Origin: GCA-2746605 sp963704835
GTDB lineage: Bacteria; Bacteroidota; Ignavibacteria; Ignavibacteriales; Melioribacteraceae
Direction of reading: 5' to 3'
Length of the DNA stretch: 64,000 nt
NCBI GenBank assembly: GCA_963704835.1
Contig: CAVPHW010000009.1
Coordinates: 178,414 to 242,413, forward strand
Position 1 is the first letter of the stretch, and each line of letters begins with the position of its first letter. Shown here piece after piece: positions 27,178 through 35,170 of the stretch. The notes beneath the pieces were generated by a model. That model saw only the letters and a program-made list of their open reading frames with translations. It did no database searches and had not been told where the DNA came from. The position numbers were made by a program, and so were the translations under genes.

Positions 27178-27561
27178 ATGGGTCAGCAGCAAATTCTACT
27201 TATAATGCTTTCAGTGATAGTTGTAGGTGTTGCTGTTGCAGTCGGAATAGTTTTATTCAGATCCAATGCAATAGAACAAAAACGAAATGAAATTATAAAT
27301 GAACTAACTCTTCTGGCTAGCGAAGCTCAACTTTACTACCGCAAACCAACAGCAATGGGTGGTGGTAACAAATCTTTTGTAGGATGGCGGATTCCCGAAG
27401 CTTACTCGGAAACCGAAGTTGGGTATTTTGTTGAAGCAAGTATTCAACCTGAACAAGTAATTATTACCGGTACAGGTAACGAAATAGTTACTGATACGGA
27501 TTCAATTCAAGTTCAAATGATAGTTTCAAGAGATTCAATTCAAGCAGTAGTAATCCACTAA
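27178..27561 (+). CDS. Pilin-like protein 1 (atypical leader)
   Basis: A 127-residue protein whose N-terminus is MGQQQ followed directly by a long hydrophobic helix (about 6-28, ILLIMLSVIVVGVAVAVGIV), as in type IV pilins, then a globular C-terminal domain. It shares the leader, the helix and the block RKPTAMGGG-K/N-x-F-x-GW with its paralogue at 27793-28188. Unlike classical prepilins it has only Met-Gly before the mature part and no Glu at position +5. It precedes a pilus assembly operon and has a sigma-54-type promoter. It may be a minor pilin or an ancestral copy of the major one. Confidence 0.75.
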   Translation: MGQQQILLIMLSVIVVGVAVAVGIVLFRSNAIEQKRNEIINELTLLASEAQLYYRKPTAMGGGNKSFVGWRIPEAYSETEVGYFVEASIQPEQVIITGTGNEIVTDTDSIQVQMIVSRDSIQAVVIH

Positions 27562-27671
27562 AAACAAGTTAATCTTACCGGTAAAATTTACCGCCACCTT
27601 ACCTTCTTACTGTTCCAATTTGATATATTTAACAATATTAGCCAATAATGAATCATTTTTATACACCGATA

Positions 27672-27687
27672 TGTGATATAGATCACG
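27672..27687. promoter_or_regulatory. CRP/FNR-type palindrome upstream of the second pilin-like gene
   Basis: TGTGA, six bases, TCAC-G: one mismatch to the Crp-family consensus. It is centred about 40 bp upstream of the -24 element of the next sigma-54-type promoter, so it could be an activator or repressor site for pilin 2. Confidence 0.4.
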
Positions 27688-27717
27688 TATTTGAATGAAT
27701 ATGAAAGAATTTAGAAT

Positions 27718-27732
27718 TGGCACAGTTATTTC
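27718..27732 (+). promoter_or_regulatory. Sigma-54-like promoter of the second pilin-like gene
   Basis: The -24 half TGGCAC is exact (GG at 27719-27720). The -12 half reads TTTC instead of TTGC at 27729-27732, with correct spacing. Transcription would start near 27744, 49 bp before the ATG at 27793, which has an AGGAG ribosome binding site at 27781-27785. Confidence 0.55.
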
Positions 27733-27792
27733 TTTGTTTATACGAAAGAAACATAACAACAAAAACCATTAACAAACAAAAGGAGTTACAAA

Positions 27793-28188
27793 ATGGGTCA
27801 ACAGCAGTTATTATTAATCGTGTTAGGTGTTATCATTGTTGGTATAGCAGTAGTTGTAGGTATTAACGTATTTACAGCTAGTAGTAAAAATGCTAACAGA
27901 GATGCAGTTATTGCAGATCTTACAACTTTAGCATCAATGTCTCAACAACATTTCAGAAAACCAACAGCAATGGGTGGCGGCGGAAATGCATTTACAGGTT
28001 GGACAGTTCCTAGCTCACTTCTTAGAACAGCTAATATGTCAGCAAACGTTGCAGCAACTATTACTGCTACAAAAGTTACTTTAGTTGGTACTTCAACAGA
28101 AACCGGAACAGATGGTTCGCCATTTACCGTTACAATGGAAGTAAGTAAAAATGAAATTGATACAACTTATTTTAGCGCAAACTTCTAA
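27793..28188 (+). CDS. Pilin-like protein 2 (probable major subunit)
   Basis: A 131-residue paralogue of the protein at 27178-27561. MGQQQ leads into a 23-residue hydrophobic helix (LLLIVLGVIIVGIAVVVGIN), then a short polar helix and a beta-rich Thr/Ala-rich domain with the shared RKPTAMGGGGNAFTGW block at about 56-71. There is no Glu5 and no conventional leader. A strong ribosome binding site, its own promoter and a terminator-like hairpin immediately downstream (28238-28284) fit a highly expressed structural subunit. The atypical N-terminus leaves open how, or whether, it is processed; no prepilin peptidase gene is in the window. Confidence 0.78.
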   Translation: MGQQQLLLIVLGVIIVGIAVVVGINVFTASSKNANRDAVIADLTTLASMSQQHFRKPTAMGGGGNAFTGWTVPSSLLRTANMSANVAATITATKVTLVGTSTETGTDGSPFTVTMEVSKNEIDTTYFSANF

Positions 28189-28237
28189 AATAATATTAGT
28201 TTGATTCGATAGTCAATCAAAGTTCTTAATTTTTTGT

Positions 28238-28284
28238 GAAGGCTAATAAGGCGATTGAAAGAAGTTTTATTAGCCTTCTTTATT
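28238..28284 (+). terminator. Terminator/attenuator between pilin 2 and the assembly genes
   Basis: A perfect 12-bp stem (GAAGGCTAATAA with TTATTAGCCTTC) around an 18-base loop is followed by TTTATTA. It lies between the pilin stop and the PilC-like start with no second promoter that I can see. It therefore probably gives partial readthrough, lowering machinery expression relative to pilin. Confidence 0.75.
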
Positions 28285-28306
28285 AAAAGGATAGAAGAAA
28301 GATACC

Positions 28307-29647
28307 ATGATAGAATTACGTTTTAATGCTCTGAAAGCAAATGGTCAAACAATCTCTGGAACCATTAGTGCCCCTAATTTTAGCACGGGTAAAAAGAAAA
28401 TTCATGAGCTAGCTGTAAAACATAGCCTTAAAACGAAGTCTATTGAGAAAAAATCTACCTATATATATAAAGTTAAAAAAGGGAACGATAAACCTTTTAC
28501 CGGCGATCAAAAAGCTTTTAATAAACAAGAAGTTATTCAAGCGTTAACAAAACTTGGCTACCAAGTAGTCTCTGTAAATAAAAAATTATTTGAATTTTCA
28601 CTAAAACCACCTACCCAAGAAATAGTTTCATTCGTAAAAATTAGTGCGGAACTATTAGAGCAAAAATTACCTTTTAGCGAAATTATGACATTATTGCAAA
28701 ATGATCTTGAGAACAAAGCTTTAAGAGAGACCATTAAGCAAATAAATAATGAGCTGAAAAAAGGTGCAGACAGTGAAGTAGTTTATATGAAATATGAAGG
28801 TGTTTTTGGGAAGTTTACTTCATATATGCTTGGGTTAGCATCAAAAAGCGGTAATATGACGGAAATTTATAGAGCGACCGCAAAATTTTTAGAGAGACAA
28901 GAAGAGTTCAAAAAGAATTTAAGAAGCGCATTAATTACCCCAATGATCACTCTATTTGTATTGTTCCTGGCAGTTCTTTTTTATGTTGGATACATTTTTC
29001 CGGAAACGGCAAAATTATTCCTCAAATTTGATATACCACTTCCTCCAATGACAGCGGCAACTCTAGATTTCAGTGATTTTATTTTAGCAAATCCGGTTTT
29101 TCTAACATTTTTGTTTTTAGCGCCACCAATTGTTTTTTGGCGATTCTCAAAAACTGAAAAGGGCAGATATTTAACAGATAAATATATGATGAGAATTCCA
29201 ATAATGGGTTCTTTAGTTCATAAAACTAATATTGAAGTTTTTTGCCGTGTATTTTATACACTATATACTGGCTCTGCCGATAGTATTGAACCAATCCGAA
29301 TTGCAGCTGAAGCAACAGGAAATAAATATTTTGAAGGTCAGATAAAAAATATCTCAATTCCATTGATGGTAAGTAAAGGAACAGGTCTTACTGATGCACT
29401 TGAAGCGAGCGGTGTTTTTACTTCAACAGCTATATCAAGATTCCATTCAGGTGAAGAAACTGGTACAATAAAAAATACTGCATACCAATTAGCAAATTAT
29501 TACGAAAGTGAAACTGTATTCAGATTGAAAAATGTAATTGAAATGATTCAAGTTTTTATTGCAATGGTAATTATGGTTGTAATGATAGGATTAACATTAG
29601 TTTCAGCTGAAACTGCAACTATAAATCCAAAACCCCCAACAATGTAA
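28307..29647 (+). CDS. PilC/GspF-type inner-membrane platform protein
   Basis: A 446-residue T2SS-F family protein, the inner-membrane platform on which pilin subunits are assembled. An unusual N-terminal part (about 1-100, including TKLGYQVVSVNKKLFEF) leads to two GspF repeats. The first is at about 105-225 (SAELLEQKLPFSEIMTLLQN, SGNMTEIYRATAKFLERQEE) and the second at about 310-435 (VFCRVFYTLYTGSADSIEPI, FHSGEETGTIKNTAYQLANY). Membrane segments are at about 208-230, 258-282 and 412-435. It heads the machinery genes that follow the attenuator. Confidence 0.9.
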   Translation: MIELRFNALKANGQTISGTISAPNFSTGKKKIHELAVKHSLKTKSIEKKSTYIYKVKKGNDKPFTGDQKAFNKQEVIQALTKLGYQVVSVNKKLFEFSLKPPTQEIVSFVKISAELLEQKLPFSEIMTLLQNDLENKALRETIKQINNELKKGADSEVVYMKYEGVFGKFTSYMLGLASKSGNMTEIYRATAKFLERQEEFKKNLRSALITPMITLFVLFLAVLFYVGYIFPETAKLFLKFDIPLPPMTAATLDFSDFILANPVFLTFLFLAPPIVFWRFSKTEKGRYLTDKYMMRIPIMGSLVHKTNIEVFCRVFYTLYTGSADSIEPIRIAAEATGNKYFEGQIKNISIPLMVSKGTGLTDALEASGVFTSTAISRFHSGEETGTIKNTAYQLANYYESETVFRLKNVIEMIQVFIAMVIMVVMIGLTLVSAETATINPKPPTM

Positions 29648-29666
29648 ATAGAAATGAGCTTTAAGA

Positions 29667-29981
29667 ATGGTTGAAGAAAAAATAGAAATGACGGATAAGA
29701 TTGGTTACCTCTTACTAAAGAAAGGGATAATTGATTTAAATATTCTTGAAAAAGCTCTTGAAGAAAAAAATAAAGAGTACGGAAATTCCAAAAGAAATTT
29801 AGGACAAATTTTAGTTCAGGAATTCGGATTTGATCATGATGTTGTATTTAGAGAAATTGCAATTCTTTATGCCTTTAAAGAAATAAACTTTAATCCCCTC
29901 ACTTATACTGAGGATATCATTTCAGAAATGAAAAAGATTATTGAAGAAGCCGGTGATGAAGTTAAAAGCCCAACTTATTGA
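29667..29981 (+). CDS. N-terminal MshEN/GspE_N part of the PilB-like ATPase (frameshifted)
   Basis: A 104-residue frame with the T2SSE_N/MshEN-type start IGYLLLKKGIIDLNILEKAL and GQILVQEFGFDHDVVFREIA. It ends early as DEVKSPTY because of one extra A in the AAAA run at 29961-29964. Removing it continues the protein as DEVK-AQLIEHKVLPYKYD, straight into the frame at 29941-31458. I read both frames as one gene of about 595 residues. MshEN domains of pilus ATPases can bind cyclic di-GMP, but the binding motif is not clear here. Confidence 0.8.
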   Translation: MVEEKIEMTDKIGYLLLKKGIIDLNILEKALEEKNKEYGNSKRNLGQILVQEFGFDHDVVFREIAILYAFKEINFNPLTYTEDIISEMKKIIEEAGDEVKSPTY

Positions 29982-31458
29982 ACATAAAGTTTTACCTTAC
30001 AAATATGATGACAGAATAAAAGACAAATTAATTCTGGCGGCTATTGATCCAACAGATCGATCCCTAACCAAAATCGCTTATAATCTTAAAGCAAAAAAAT
30101 ATGAACTTAACTTCTTAAAAAAGAAAGATTACGAAAAACTTTTTGCTTTGTTAGTTCCTCAAGAAAATGAATTTCTTCAGTTAGTTGAATCCTCAGATGA
30201 AATGATGGCTGTAGATATAGATGAAGGTAGTCTATCAGAAGAACAACTTGATACAGAAATAAATAAAAGTGCGCTTGTTAATTTAGTAGAAGCCGCCCTT
30301 GTTGAAGGCGTAAGAAAAGGGGTAAGTGATATTCACATTTTTCCCAAAAGTGGAAGGAAAACAGAAATCCACTTTAGAACAGACGGAAAACTCCAGCATT
30401 GGTATACACAAGACAACACATTGCCAGAAGCTGTAATGGCAGTAGTAAAAGACAGGGCAAAAGGTCTAGATAGGTTTGAAAGAGAAAGAGCACAAGATGG
30501 ATTTATTCAAAGGCAGATTGATAATGTAGTTATCAGATACAGAGTTTCAGTTTTACCTATGGTGGGAACAGAACTAAAAAACAAATTTGAAAGTATTGTA
30601 ATAAGAATTTTAGATGATAGAAATGTTATTAGAGATTTAAGCAAACTTGGGTTAGTAAATTATGCGCAAAAAGCATTTGAAAAAGCAATAAAACAACCTC
30701 AAGGGATGGTGATTTTAACGGGACCTACTGGTAGTGGTAAAAGTACTACTCTTATTGCTGCATTGTATCAAGTTATTACACCAGCTGTTAATGTTCTAAC
30801 AGTGGAAGACCCGGTTGAGTACGTAATTGAAGGAGCTCGGCAGTTAAAGATCGGGCACAAAATGAATTTCGAACAGGCAATTAGAGCAATATTAAGACAT
30901 GATCCTGATATTGTATTAGTTGGTGAAATGAGAGATAAGGAAACTGCAGAAACTGCAATTAAACTTGCTAATACCGGTCACTTAACTTTTTCTACTTTGC
31001 ATACTAATGATGCCCCTAGTGCTGTTGCAAGATTATTTAAAATGGGAGTAGAGCCATTCTTAATTGCTTATGCAATTAACATCATTGTAGCTCAAAGGTT
31101 GATAAGAAAACTATGCGAAAATTGTAAACAAAAAGTTACAAATTTTGATGAAGAGCAAATGGCAGCCTATGGGTTAAAAATTGAAGAGTGGAAAAATTAT
31201 GATATTTATGAAAAAGTTGGTTGTGAAAAATGTAATAATTCAGGATATAAAGGAAGATTAGCAGTTCACGAAGCACTATACTTTACAAAAGAGATTAGAG
31301 AAATTATAGTTCGCTCCGGTAATGAAGTTGATGAAGAAAGAATAAGAGTGCAAGCAAGGAAAGATGGAACACTTAATTTACGCGAAAATGGATTTGAGAA
31401 AGTTAAATTAGGATTAACATCAATTCCTGAAGTTATTGCTGCCACAATGGAAGAATAA
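29941..31458 (+). CDS. pilB: PilB/GspE-type pilus assembly ATPase (main part)
   Basis: A 505-residue hexameric ATPase that powers pilus extension or pseudopilus assembly. The remaining MshEN part covers residues 10-70. The N2 domain is at about 115-230 and the catalytic domain begins near 235. Walker A is GPTGSGKST (261-269), the Asp box is LTVEDPVEY, Walker B is DIVLVGEMRD and the His box is STLHTNDAPS. The tetracysteine zinc site CENC ... CEKC, absent from retraction ATPases, identifies PilB/GspE rather than PilT. Its true N-terminus is in the frame at 29667-29981; the ATG at 29941 is probably an artefact of the indel. Confidence 0.92.
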   Translation: MKKPVMKLKAQLIEHKVLPYKYDDRIKDKLILAAIDPTDRSLTKIAYNLKAKKYELNFLKKKDYEKLFALLVPQENEFLQLVESSDEMMAVDIDEGSLSEEQLDTEINKSALVNLVEAALVEGVRKGVSDIHIFPKSGRKTEIHFRTDGKLQHWYTQDNTLPEAVMAVVKDRAKGLDRFERERAQDGFIQRQIDNVVIRYRVSVLPMVGTELKNKFESIVIRILDDRNVIRDLSKLGLVNYAQKAFEKAIKQPQGMVILTGPTGSGKSTTLIAALYQVITPAVNVLTVEDPVEYVIEGARQLKIGHKMNFEQAIRAILRHDPDIVLVGEMRDKETAETAIKLANTGHLTFSTLHTNDAPSAVARLFKMGVEPFLIAYAINIIVAQRLIRKLCENCKQKVTNFDEEQMAAYGLKIEEWKNYDIYEKVGCEKCNNSGYKGRLAVHEALYFTKEIREIIVRSGNEVDEERIRVQARKDGTLNLRENGFEKVKLGLTSIPEVIAATMEE

Positions 31459-31482
31459 GAAACAATTTAGAAAGATTAAACT

Positions 31483-32709
31483 ATGATAAATGAAGCACTA
31501 GAAGTATTGAGCAAATTTACTAAAGCCATTCCAGAATCTTATTCTGGTCCTGATAGAGCTACATATATTATTGAGCGCTCTGCAGAATTGAGTATAAGAG
31601 ATAAGGAATTACTAATTCATCTATTGAATCATATTTTAACGGTTATGATTGAAAGGGGCGCTTCGGATGTTGAGATTGGCGGACCTGGAACTGCTAACTA
31701 TATATGGTTTAGAATTCAAGGTATAAAGCAGAGAATAAAAGATTTACCTAATCTAAAATTAGATGAAGCTACATTACTAATTTCAGCTATTTTAAACAAA
31801 AATCAGCACCGCCATCTAATGGTAAATCGTAATATCGATTTTAGCTATTCATTTAGATATGCAAAAGAAAATAACAATGTAAGATTTAGAGCTGATGCAT
31901 ATTTTGATCTAGACTACCTTGCTCTAAATATGAGATCAATTTCTAACAAAATTAGAACAATGGAATCTTTCGGATTTCATCCTTTTGCAACACAATCTAT
32001 GAATCATAATTATATAAAATTTGGGTTATCACTAATAACAGGTATAACCGGATCGGGTAAATCAACGACTCTTGATGCTATTATTGATATGCATAATCAT
32101 ACAACCCCTTGTCAAATTATAGTTATTGCATCTCCTGTTGAATATGTTCATAAATCAGACAAATGTATTATAAAACATAGAGAAATAGGCAGAGATGTTC
32201 TATCATTTAAAGAAGGTGTTACACAAGCATTAAGACAAGATCCAGATATTATTATTGTTGGTGAAATGAGAGATCCTGAAACCATTCTTGCTGCATTAGA
32301 AATTGCTGATACTGGTCACAAGGTGTTCTCTACATTACATACTTCATCAGCAATAGAATCAATAGATAGAATTATTGCAGAAGTTAATCCTTCTGAACAA
32401 GAAAGAGTTAGAATGAGATTGGGCGATGTACTAGTTTCAGTTGTATCTCAAAAGTTAATTCCTGGTATGGATGGAAAATTTGTTTTAGCAAAAGAAGTAT
32501 TAGTGGTTACACCAAGTGTAAAAGCGGCAATAAAAAATAATAATACAAGTGAAATCTATATGATGATGAACCAAGGAAGTCAACTTGGAATGATTACAAT
32601 GGAGCAAGACTTAATGAGGCTTTATCAACAAAGAAAAATTTCAAAAGAAAATATGATAGCCTTTGCAAATAACAAAACTCGAATGCATCAATTATTTAAA
32701 GCGGTATAA
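31483..32709 (+). CDS. pilT: PilT-like retraction ATPase
   Basis: A 408-residue ATPase of the PilT/VirB11 superfamily. Walker A is GITGSGKST (187-195), the Asp box VIASPVEYVHK is close to PilT, Walker B is DIIIVGEMRDPET and the His box is STLHTSSAIESIDRI. There is no zinc tetracysteine, and it has the PilT arrangement, so pilus retraction or twitching is the expected role. An N-terminal extension of about 55 residues precedes the PilT core. It starts 24 bp after pilB in the same operon. Presence of a retraction motor argues for a dynamic pilus rather than a pure secretion system. Confidence 0.88.
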   Translation: MINEALEVLSKFTKAIPESYSGPDRATYIIERSAELSIRDKELLIHLLNHILTVMIERGASDVEIGGPGTANYIWFRIQGIKQRIKDLPNLKLDEATLLISAILNKNQHRHLMVNRNIDFSYSFRYAKENNNVRFRADAYFDLDYLALNMRSISNKIRTMESFGFHPFATQSMNHNYIKFGLSLITGITGSGKSTTLDAIIDMHNHTTPCQIIVIASPVEYVHKSDKCIIKHREIGRDVLSFKEGVTQALRQDPDIIIVGEMRDPETILAALEIADTGHKVFSTLHTSSAIESIDRIIAEVNPSEQERVRMRLGDVLVSVVSQKLIPGMDGKFVLAKEVLVVTPSVKAAIKNNNTSEIYMMMNQGSQLGMITMEQDLMRLYQQRKISKENMIAFANNKTRMHQLFKAV

Positions 32710-32711
32710 TT

Positions 32712-34262
32712 ATGAAACCAATAGTTTGTGTCTCTTCAGAAGGGAACGATACTAAAATTGTTATTTTTTCCAAAGAAAAAGAAGGAATTAAAATAACAAA
32801 AACATTTTCAATGATCATGTCTGGCGGTAATGAGTTTGGTGACCCGATGGCTAACCAATCAGAAATTCAATTGCTTAAGGGAATGGATTCTGATATAAAT
32901 TTTGATGGAATTGATGGAAACAAAGGAAAATTAGCTACTATCGATAAAAATGATGTGAGTTTTGCAGCAAATTATTTTGGTGTTAATGAACTTAAAAATG
33001 CCGAATTTATTCCTGTTGTAACTGATCCGGTTGTAAACCATCATGTTTTTCATGGTGCCATTGATGGTAAAAAACAAAAAATGGTTAGCTCAATTATTGG
33101 TGATATTGCCAAACACAAAAATATTAATGTTGCTGCTGATACTATTGACTATATAAAAATTGATGACAAATCTGTACACTCTGTATTTATTAGAGAAGAT
33201 AATCCAAGTGTTAATTTCATTAATTCTTGGGCGGCGCATAACGGCAAAAGATATTATAAAATAAATTCAATTAAAAATGCGGAAACCGCTCTTGCTCATT
33301 ATGTGGCAAAAACAAATGAATTTTTTGAAGAAGATTATACTCTTATTATAAATACAGGACATGAAACAAGTAAGCTTATTTTCTTAAAAGGGAAAAAATT
33401 AGCACATATTGGCACTTCTTTAGACATTGGTACAAACAATACCCATTCTTATGATGTTTATTTCTCTAAAATACTTTTGGAGATGGAAAATGGCGGGGTA
33501 CCTCGTTTAGATAATGTTATTCTTTGCGGTGAAGACAAATCTGAAAATTTGGTTCTTTCATTCTATGGAACTTTTCCAGAAGCAAATGTTTCTGAACTTA
33601 AATTTACAGGATTAGATACTTCTCAATTAAGTGATGAACAAAGAGAAAACCTTTCAGCCTTTGCATTTCCAATTGCCGCAGGTTTAGAACTTTTTGATGA
33701 AAAAGAAAGTAAATATTCAGGCATAAATATATTACCAAAATATATACAGGAAAACCAGAAAGCAATTCAATTTGGTTGGCATTCTATGGTTGTTCTGCCC
33801 TTGTTATTTGCTGCAACTTTTTTCTTTACATTTCAAATTCTTGAAAATAACAAGACTATTACTAATCAAAACACAGAAATAGCAAGAATGCAGCTGCTTA
33901 AAGCACAAAATGAATTGATAATTGCAGAAATAGATCAGTATAATACAAGAATAGGACAATTTGATGAAACCCAATCCATATTAGATTCAGCAACCGCTGG
34001 TACTGAAATATGGGGCAACATGCTCACAGATGTTTCGGACTTTATGGAAAGAAGAAGAAATTTTTGGATAAGCAGCTTAGAAACAAATGTTGAAAATGCA
34101 GTAAATGTTAGAGGTTATGCTTTAAATAGAAATGTGTTAACTGAATTTGTTGAAAAAAATAATGCCTCTCTTCTTAATACTGTAACATACGAACCATTAA
34201 GAAAAGAAAAAACATATGCTTACACATTAAATTTTAATATTATTAGCGACGGAGCTAAATAA
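32712..34262 (+). CDS. PilM-PilN-like fusion protein
   Basis: A 516-residue protein that I read as a divergent PilM (actin-like cytoplasmic) domain (about 1-345, with LIINTGHETSKLIFLKGKKL and DNVILCGEDKSE) joined to a PilN-like part. That part has one membrane helix (about 357-376, SMVVLPLLFAATFFFTFQIL), a periplasmic coiled coil (about 380-425) and a small alpha/beta domain (about 435-510, WISSLETNVENAVNVRGYAL). In classical pili PilM and PilN are separate and bind each other, so a fusion makes functional sense. Gene order agrees: it follows pilT by 2 bp and precedes a PilO-like gene by 1 bp. Similarity to PilM is weak and rests on layout. Confidence 0.65.
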   Translation: MKPIVCVSSEGNDTKIVIFSKEKEGIKITKTFSMIMSGGNEFGDPMANQSEIQLLKGMDSDINFDGIDGNKGKLATIDKNDVSFAANYFGVNELKNAEFIPVVTDPVVNHHVFHGAIDGKKQKMVSSIIGDIAKHKNINVAADTIDYIKIDDKSVHSVFIREDNPSVNFINSWAAHNGKRYYKINSIKNAETALAHYVAKTNEFFEEDYTLIINTGHETSKLIFLKGKKLAHIGTSLDIGTNNTHSYDVYFSKILLEMENGGVPRLDNVILCGEDKSENLVLSFYGTFPEANVSELKFTGLDTSQLSDEQRENLSAFAFPIAAGLELFDEKESKYSGINILPKYIQENQKAIQFGWHSMVVLPLLFAATFFFTFQILENNKTITNQNTEIARMQLLKAQNELIIAEIDQYNTRIGQFDETQSILDSATAGTEIWGNMLTDVSDFMERRRNFWISSLETNVENAVNVRGYALNRNVLTEFVEKNNASLLNTVTYEPLRKEKTYAYTLNFNIISDGAK

Positions 34263-34263
34263 A

Positions 34264-35169
34264 ATGAACCGTAAAACAGTTAGTACACTTTTGCTTTTTG
34301 TAATATTTTTGGTCATTGCTATAAGTGGAAGTGCATATACATATTACTTCCAAGCTGATAAAATTGAAACAAATGAAAAGACAATTGGCGAATTAAAAAT
34401 AAATGCTCAGAATACGGAAGAATTAGAACTGCAACTTGTAGATCTTAAACTGAAAGTTATTGAGATGGACTCTATACTGGGATTAAGGAAATACGTTATT
34501 CCTACCAATATTACACAATCTAAGTTTTTTAGATTTGTCAGCGATGTCAGTTCAAGTTTTTCGGAGCACTCACATGTAAATTTAGAGTATGTTGGTCCAA
34601 CAGAACAAGGCAGTTTCTCTGGATATAGTTATGTGCTAAAGGGAACAGCTGAATTTAGCGATCTATTCAAGTTGGTTTATTCTATTGAACAGAGCAAAGA
34701 ACTTAAAAAAATTAGTAAGGGAAATCTTACAAACTTTGTTGAAGTAGATGAAGATGGATATCCTCACTATCTTGTTAACTATACATTTGAAGCATTGGTA
34801 TATTTCTCAGATAATGACATGTTTAATTCAACAAGTTATACTGAAAATAAGCTTAATACTAATCCATTATACAATATTTTCTATCCACTAATAAGAGAAG
34901 CTATTCCACCAAATGTAGATGGTTTATTAGATGTTCAAACAGCACAATTATTAGCCTTAATCCCAGATGGAGCTTATCTTTCCGATGCTTCTGGGAATAC
35001 ACACCTTTTATGGGAAGGAGATCCGGTTTATTTAGGGTATTTAACTAAAATTGATTATTCAAAAAATGAAGTAAAATTTATACTTAACAAAGGTGGCATA
35101 ATTGAAAAAATCAATTTATCAATTGATCATAAGAATAATGAAAACGATAAAAAACTTACGAGAAAATAA
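34264..35169 (+). CDS. PilO-like protein with PilP-like C-terminus
   Basis: A 301-residue protein with one N-terminal membrane helix (about 7-27), a coiled coil (about 32-72, TIGELKINAQNTEELELQLV), and a ferredoxin-like PilO-type domain (about 85-185). After a linker the C-terminal part (about 232-290, LIPDGAYLSDASGNTHLLWE) resembles the beta domain by which PilP docks on the secretin. I therefore suggest a PilO-PilP combination completing the alignment complex. Position between the PilM/N-like gene and the secretin supports this. Sequence similarity alone would be weak. Confidence 0.6.
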   Translation: MNRKTVSTLLLFVIFLVIAISGSAYTYYFQADKIETNEKTIGELKINAQNTEELELQLVDLKLKVIEMDSILGLRKYVIPTNITQSKFFRFVSDVSSSFSEHSHVNLEYVGPTEQGSFSGYSYVLKGTAEFSDLFKLVYSIEQSKELKKISKGNLTNFVEVDEDGYPHYLVNYTFEALVYFSDNDMFNSTSYTENKLNTNPLYNIFYPLIREAIPPNVDGLLDVQTAQLLALIPDGAYLSDASGNTHLLWEGDPVYLGYLTKIDYSKNEVKFILNKGGIIEKINLSIDHKNNENDKKLTRK

Positions 35170-35170
35170 A

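Noticed and set aside
35102..35170. Upstream in-frame extension of the secretin gene
   Set aside because: It overlaps the end of the PilO-like gene and would hide the clean signal peptide that starts at 35171.
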